A DNA stretch of 6,984 bases from Nitrososphaeraceae archaeon (GTDB taxonomy: Archaea > Thermoproteota > Nitrososphaeria > Nitrososphaerales > Nitrososphaeraceae), in the NCBI GenBank assembly GCA_030038695.1, contig JASHSN010000465.1, forward strand, positions 1 to 6,984, in the 5' to 3' direction. The translations under genes and the position numbers were made by a program. The notes beneath the pieces were generated by a model, which was not told the DNA's origin, searched no databases, and saw only the letters and a program-made list of their open reading frames with translations. Shown here one piece after another: positions 4,752 to 6,984 of the stretch. Each line of letters starts with the position of its first letter. The stretch's first letter is position 1.

Positions 4752-6107
4752 GTGACCGTTGAAAAAGATGCGCAACAAAATAACAAAAATATACCCTTGA
4801 AGAAAAATGATTCACGAAATTCAAACCGAAGACGCGTAAAAGAGAAGCATCGAAATCTGAAACAGATCTTTATTCTATCTATTGATGCATTTAGGGAAAG
4901 AAAATTAAGATCTGCGCTAACAGTATTGATGGTAGTCGTAGGTGGTGCTTTGATGGTGGCAATTAATGGTATGAGTGCAGGCTCTGCAGTATTTATGCAT
5001 AGACAAATCGGGAGTTTGGCACCAAACGTAATTTTTGTTAGCCCTGGATCTGCGTCCAGTATCTTCCAATTGGCACCTGGTTTAGCTACCACAACGCCTA
5101 GGCTTCAAATTAATGACGGAGTTGTAAGCAAGATAAAATCACTTCCATTTGTTCAAGACGTCATACCTGCATATCAGCAGCAGGTTCAACTAAACGTTGG
5201 AACTGCCCCTGGGACTGGTGGAATTGCGGGATATACAGAAAATACTAATGTAAATGCAATGAAAGCCAATACAATATTCATTATTTCTCCTAGCTTAAAA
5301 CTAATTCCTGGTTCTAAAATAGAAGACAATAATCCCTCTGCAATGCTAGTAGGATTTGACATAGCCAATCCTCCAGGTTACCCGTATAATCCGCTCATCA
5401 GGTTAGGACAGACTATTACTGCTACATATCACGGCGCAACCAGAAATTTTGTAGTGACGGGAATACTGAAGGAGTCAGGTAATGGGAGTGTGGATAAAAT
5501 TGTTGTAATTAATACAAATACTGGAAACCTTTTCTTTAATATGTTGGGAAAATACAATTTCATGATAATCATGGCGCGCTCTGGTAATGATGTTAATACT
5601 GTGATACAGGAATTAGATAGATTGTATGGTAGTTACAGCTTTGGAATTGTTAGTCCCGCAGCAATAGTTGAAGCACAACAACATACTGATAGTGGGAGTA
5701 GTTCACTTGCGCAGGATGTTGGGTTCATTGCATTGTTCGCAGGTGGTGTTGGAGTTGTTACGACTCTATGGACATCTGTGAATGAAAGAACAAAGGAGAT
5801 TGGCACAATGAAGGCTATAGGTGCAAAACCCTGGTTTATCCTATCTATGTTTTTGAGTGACGCTGTACTCATTGGTCTTATCGGAGCGACTACGGGAATA
5901 TGTACTGGCATAGGTCTAGCATATGTATTATCTGCTTCAGGTGCTTCTATAGGAGGACAGTCAGCAGATTCCCATATGGCGCCTATCTTTCTTCCAAATG
6001 ACATTCTTAGTGTTTGGTTTCTCTCACTAACTATAACATTAGCAGCTGGAATATTTCCTGCTTGGAAAGCGTCGCGTCTTTCACCGCTAGAAGCTTTGCG
6101 TATATAG
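4752..6107 (+). CDS. ABC transporter permease, MacB/FtsX type
   Basis: The gene is complete at 451 residues with the standard four-helix MacB/FtsX layout. A very basic cytoplasmic N-terminus (1-50) precedes TM1 (about 54-74, after ERKLRSALTVLMVVVGG). A large extracytoplasmic MacB-like periplasmic core domain (about 77-315) follows, then TM2 (about 321-341), the hallmark NERTKEIGTMKAIGAKPWFI cytoplasmic loop (344-363), TM3 (about 364-395), TM4 (about 417-436) and the classic C-terminus FPAWKASRLSPLEALRI (435-451). Such permeases dimerise and work with a separate LolD/MacB-like ATPase by mechanotransmission, moving or extruding substrates at the outer face; substrate is unknown. No ATPase is encoded in this window, so the partner is elsewhere or supplied in trans. 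A palindrome, TATA elements and a good ribosome site lie upstream. Opposite-strand frames are shadows. Confidence 0.93.
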   Translation: MTVEKDAQQNNKNIPLKKNDSRNSNRRRVKEKHRNLKQIFILSIDAFRERKLRSALTVLMVVVGGALMVAINGMSAGSAVFMHRQIGSLAPNVIFVSPGSASSIFQLAPGLATTTPRLQINDGVVSKIKSLPFVQDVIPAYQQQVQLNVGTAPGTGGIAGYTENTNVNAMKANTIFIISPSLKLIPGSKIEDNNPSAMLVGFDIANPPGYPYNPLIRLGQTITATYHGATRNFVVTGILKESGNGSVDKIVVINTNTGNLFFNMLGKYNFMIIMARSGNDVNTVIQELDRLYGSYSFGIVSPAAIVEAQQHTDSGSSSLAQDVGFIALFAGGVGVVTTLWTSVNERTKEIGTMKAIGAKPWFILSMFLSDAVLIGLIGATTGICTGIGLAYVLSASGASIGGQSADSHMAPIFLPNDILSVWFLSLTITLAAGIFPAWKASRLSPLEALRI

Positions 6108-6155
6108 CTAGCTAGAAATCGACCCTAACACTCCGGGAGATTGGGATCAAATTCG

Positions 6156-6362
6156 TCACGAAATAGACCAAGTATCATATTCTACCACCAACCGATTATT
6201 AAGAGTACCGGAGGTATGCCATTCATTGATGGCCCCATCCTCACTTGAGCGCATAACACACTTGAGCTAAGTAATCTCTTTGACTATAGAAACCGTGCTA
6301 ATAAAGGTGCTTAGAATCAAAGCCAAGCCTATTAAAATAGACGCTATTATGCGTCTTCTCAT
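6156..6362 (-). pseudogene. Small membrane-anchored protein interrupted by an in-frame UAG
   Basis: From the ATG at 6360-6362 a basic MRRR precedes a hydrophobic helix (IIASILIGLALILSTFIST), giving a 31-residue signal-anchor-like peptide that stops at UAG (6267-6269). The same frame continues for 36 more sense codons, including SSEDGAINEWHTSG and VVEYDTWS, to a TGA at 6156-6158. The second part is hydrophilic and protein-like, as expected for the exposed part of an anchored protein, so a nonsense mutation in a 67-residue protein is a fair reading. The alternatives are two tiny ORFs (the second from ATG at 6254) or chance. UAG recoding with pyrrolysine is not expected in this lineage and no such machinery is seen. 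No Shine-Dalgarno; a TATA-like element at 6388-6396 could give a nearly leaderless transcript. It converges on the permease. Confidence 0.33.
6242..6267. repeat. 9-bp direct repeat CACTTGAGC, two copies
   Basis: CACTTGAGC occurs at 6242-6250 and 6259-6267, 17 bp apart start to start. It lies inside the interrupted minus-strand frame, spanning the region around the UAG, so a small duplication may have helped break the gene. Confidence 0.5.
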
Positions 6363-6383
6363 ATAGGAAAATGCTACTACTGT

Positions 6384-6396
6384 CTAGTATAAAATA
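6384..6396. promoter_or_regulatory. TATA-like element, possibly serving divergent small genes
   Basis: CTAGTATAAAATA contains the 12-mer CTAGTATAAAAT also found before the permease. TATAAAATA (6388-6396) is 32-40 nt upstream of the ATG at 6428 on the plus strand. The reverse reading, TATTTTATA, lies 26-34 nt upstream of the ATG at 6362 on the minus strand. Both spacings suit short-leader archaeal transcripts. Confidence 0.35.
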
Positions 6397-6427
6397 TTTC
6401 TTTTGTCAATGCTCACTAACTCATATA

Positions 6428-6607
6428 ATGAAGAGTGATTCGTGTGCTCTAAAAGCGTCGGGAGAGTTTTTACATTTGCTATTAGGACGCATCGGTGATC
6501 AATCATTTGATTCCAAAGCCGGTACAGTTCTAAATACGTTCGATTTTATGACCAGTCAACCTGCAAAAAAGCTATTTCTCGATCCTTCGACAGGAATAGA
6601 GAAATGA
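6428..6607 (+). CDS. Putative small hypothetical protein (59 aa)
   Basis: I choose the ATG at 6428 because a TATA-like element (6388-6396) would place transcription about 10 nt upstream of it. A longer version from the ATG at 6371 would begin before that promoter. The protein starts MKSDSCALKASGEFLHLLLG, is mixed polar/hydrophobic with one Cys and no membrane segment, and ends PSTGIEK. A stem-loop with T-run follows 44 nt after the stop. Family unknown. Codon use resembles the AT-rich neighbours. It could still be a chance frame; the promoter and terminator placement is the main support. Confidence 0.38.
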   Translation: MKSDSCALKASGEFLHLLLGRIGDQSFDSKAGTVLNTFDFMTSQPAKKLFLDPSTGIEK

Positions 6608-6650
6608 GATGTAAGAGGAGAATAGTCAGAGCCATCAGCTCATGATGACT

Positions 6651-6700
6651 TAATAATATATAGATTATTACGAACCCGGGGCTTCAATTATTTTTGTTTT
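6651..6700 (+). terminator. AT stem-loop and T-rich tract
   Basis: TAATAAT (6651-6657) and ATTATTA (6664-6670) form a perfect 7-bp inverted repeat around ATATAG. About 20 nt later comes TTTTTGTTTT (6691-6700). The pair fits an end signal for the 59-aa ORF; archaeal termination would use the T-tract itself. Confidence 0.4.
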
Positions 6701-6710
6701 ATATATATAA
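6699..6710 (+). promoter_or_regulatory. Strong TATA-like element
   Basis: TTATATATATAA is close to the archaeal TATA consensus and nearly symmetric. On the plus strand it could start a transcript near 6730, leading to the partial gene at 6845 with a leader of about 115 nt. It also overlaps the preceding T-tract, so it may only be part of that terminator. Confidence 0.35.
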
Positions 6711-6844
6711 GGATTTGCCAATCTGGTGTCTATTCCGTCTTCGAGAGTATAATGCATTCTTAGTCACATATTACTCGATTCGCTGTGCATTTTCCATAAT
6801 GAGACGCACTTTGGATAAGGGCAGAGATTCATTCATTGTTACTG

Positions 6845-6984
6845 ATGAAGACGAACTCTAATAATATCCCTCTTTCATCCTTCAGAGCTGATCCACATCT
6901 CTTCGTTCCTACTTCTATAGACATGTATCTATCCAGGGAACTCACGCAGCACAGAAGCAAAAAACTCAAAAGAAAGGTGTGTCC
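6845..6984 (+). CDS. N-terminus of an unidentified protein running off the right edge
   Basis: From the ATG at 6845 the frame stays open to the window end (46 codons). It begins MKTNSNNIPLSSFRADPHLF and continues through VPTSIDMYLSREL into a Lys/Arg-rich segment (HRSKKLKRKV). The composition, with an early acidic/hydrophobic part and then a basic patch, looks protein-like, and a stop nine codons upstream limits extension. No Shine-Dalgarno is evident; the basic patch could bind nucleic acid, but that is a guess. A 20-codon ORF (6799-6861) overlaps its start in another frame. No family can be named from this fragment. Confidence 0.35.
   Translation, partial: MKTNSNNIPLSSFRADPHLFVPTSIDMYLSRELTQHRSKKLKRKVC

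Noticed and set aside
4667..5092. Minus-strand frame overlapping the permease start
   Set aside because: Antisense to the conserved permease N-terminus, its Shine-Dalgarno and promoter; no recognisable domain.
6799..6861. 20-aa plus-strand ORF beginning MRRTLDKGRDSF
   Set aside because: Very short, no ribosome site, and it overlaps the longer open frame from 6845; kept only as an alternative.

Overview
The window most likely comes from an AT-rich archaeon, plausibly an ammonia-oxidising Nitrososphaerales (thaumarchaeal) relative. This is inferred from several signs: AT-rich coding DNA, archaeal-looking TATA elements, a copper-rich secreted oxidase, a beta-propeller (YVTN-type) secreted protein, a DUF2080-like remnant and many very small ORFs. 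No rRNA or other marker gene is present, so the assignment is not proven.

Layout. Positions 3-1139 hold the 3' part of a three-domain multicopper oxidase with all four copper motifs. It is followed 11 nt later by a secreted two-cysteine protein (1151-1648) and a stem-loop/T-run terminator. A small Trp/Tyr/Arg-rich ORF (1770-1892) precedes the N-terminus of a secreted YVTN-type protein (from 1940), which breaks off near 2167. About 0.9 kb of GC-rich bacterial-type DNA follows (about 2168-3075). It carries a complete NAD(P)-binding atypical SDR on the minus strand and, beyond its start, only the last ~23 codons of a bacterial ATP-dependent DNA ligase. AT-rich DNA resumes at about 3076.

From 3076 to 4285 everything convincing is on the minus strand: a degraded DUF2080-like ORF, a 56-aa small ORF, and a secreted Gly/Tyr/Pro-rich protein with two tandem-repeat blocks and an apparent one-base frameshift in a homopolymer. 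A 466-bp spacer then holds a perfect 9-1-9 palindrome next to TATA elements. It leads into a complete MacB/FtsX-type ABC permease (4752-6107) whose ATPase partner is not in the window. The last ~870 bp are small-ORF territory: a minus-strand membrane peptide broken by an in-frame UAG, a 59-aa plus-strand ORF with a well-placed TATA element, a stem-loop/T-run, and the start of a gene leaving the right edge.

Functional reading. The native genes centre on the cell envelope: copper oxidase plus secreted partner, propeller protein, repeat protein and permease. The strongest anomaly is the bacterial ligase-tail/SDR block cutting a propeller gene. It is either recent transfer or an assembly chimera, and read coverage across about 2170 and 3075 would decide. 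I see no convincing complete new system, but there are several small unexplained elements.
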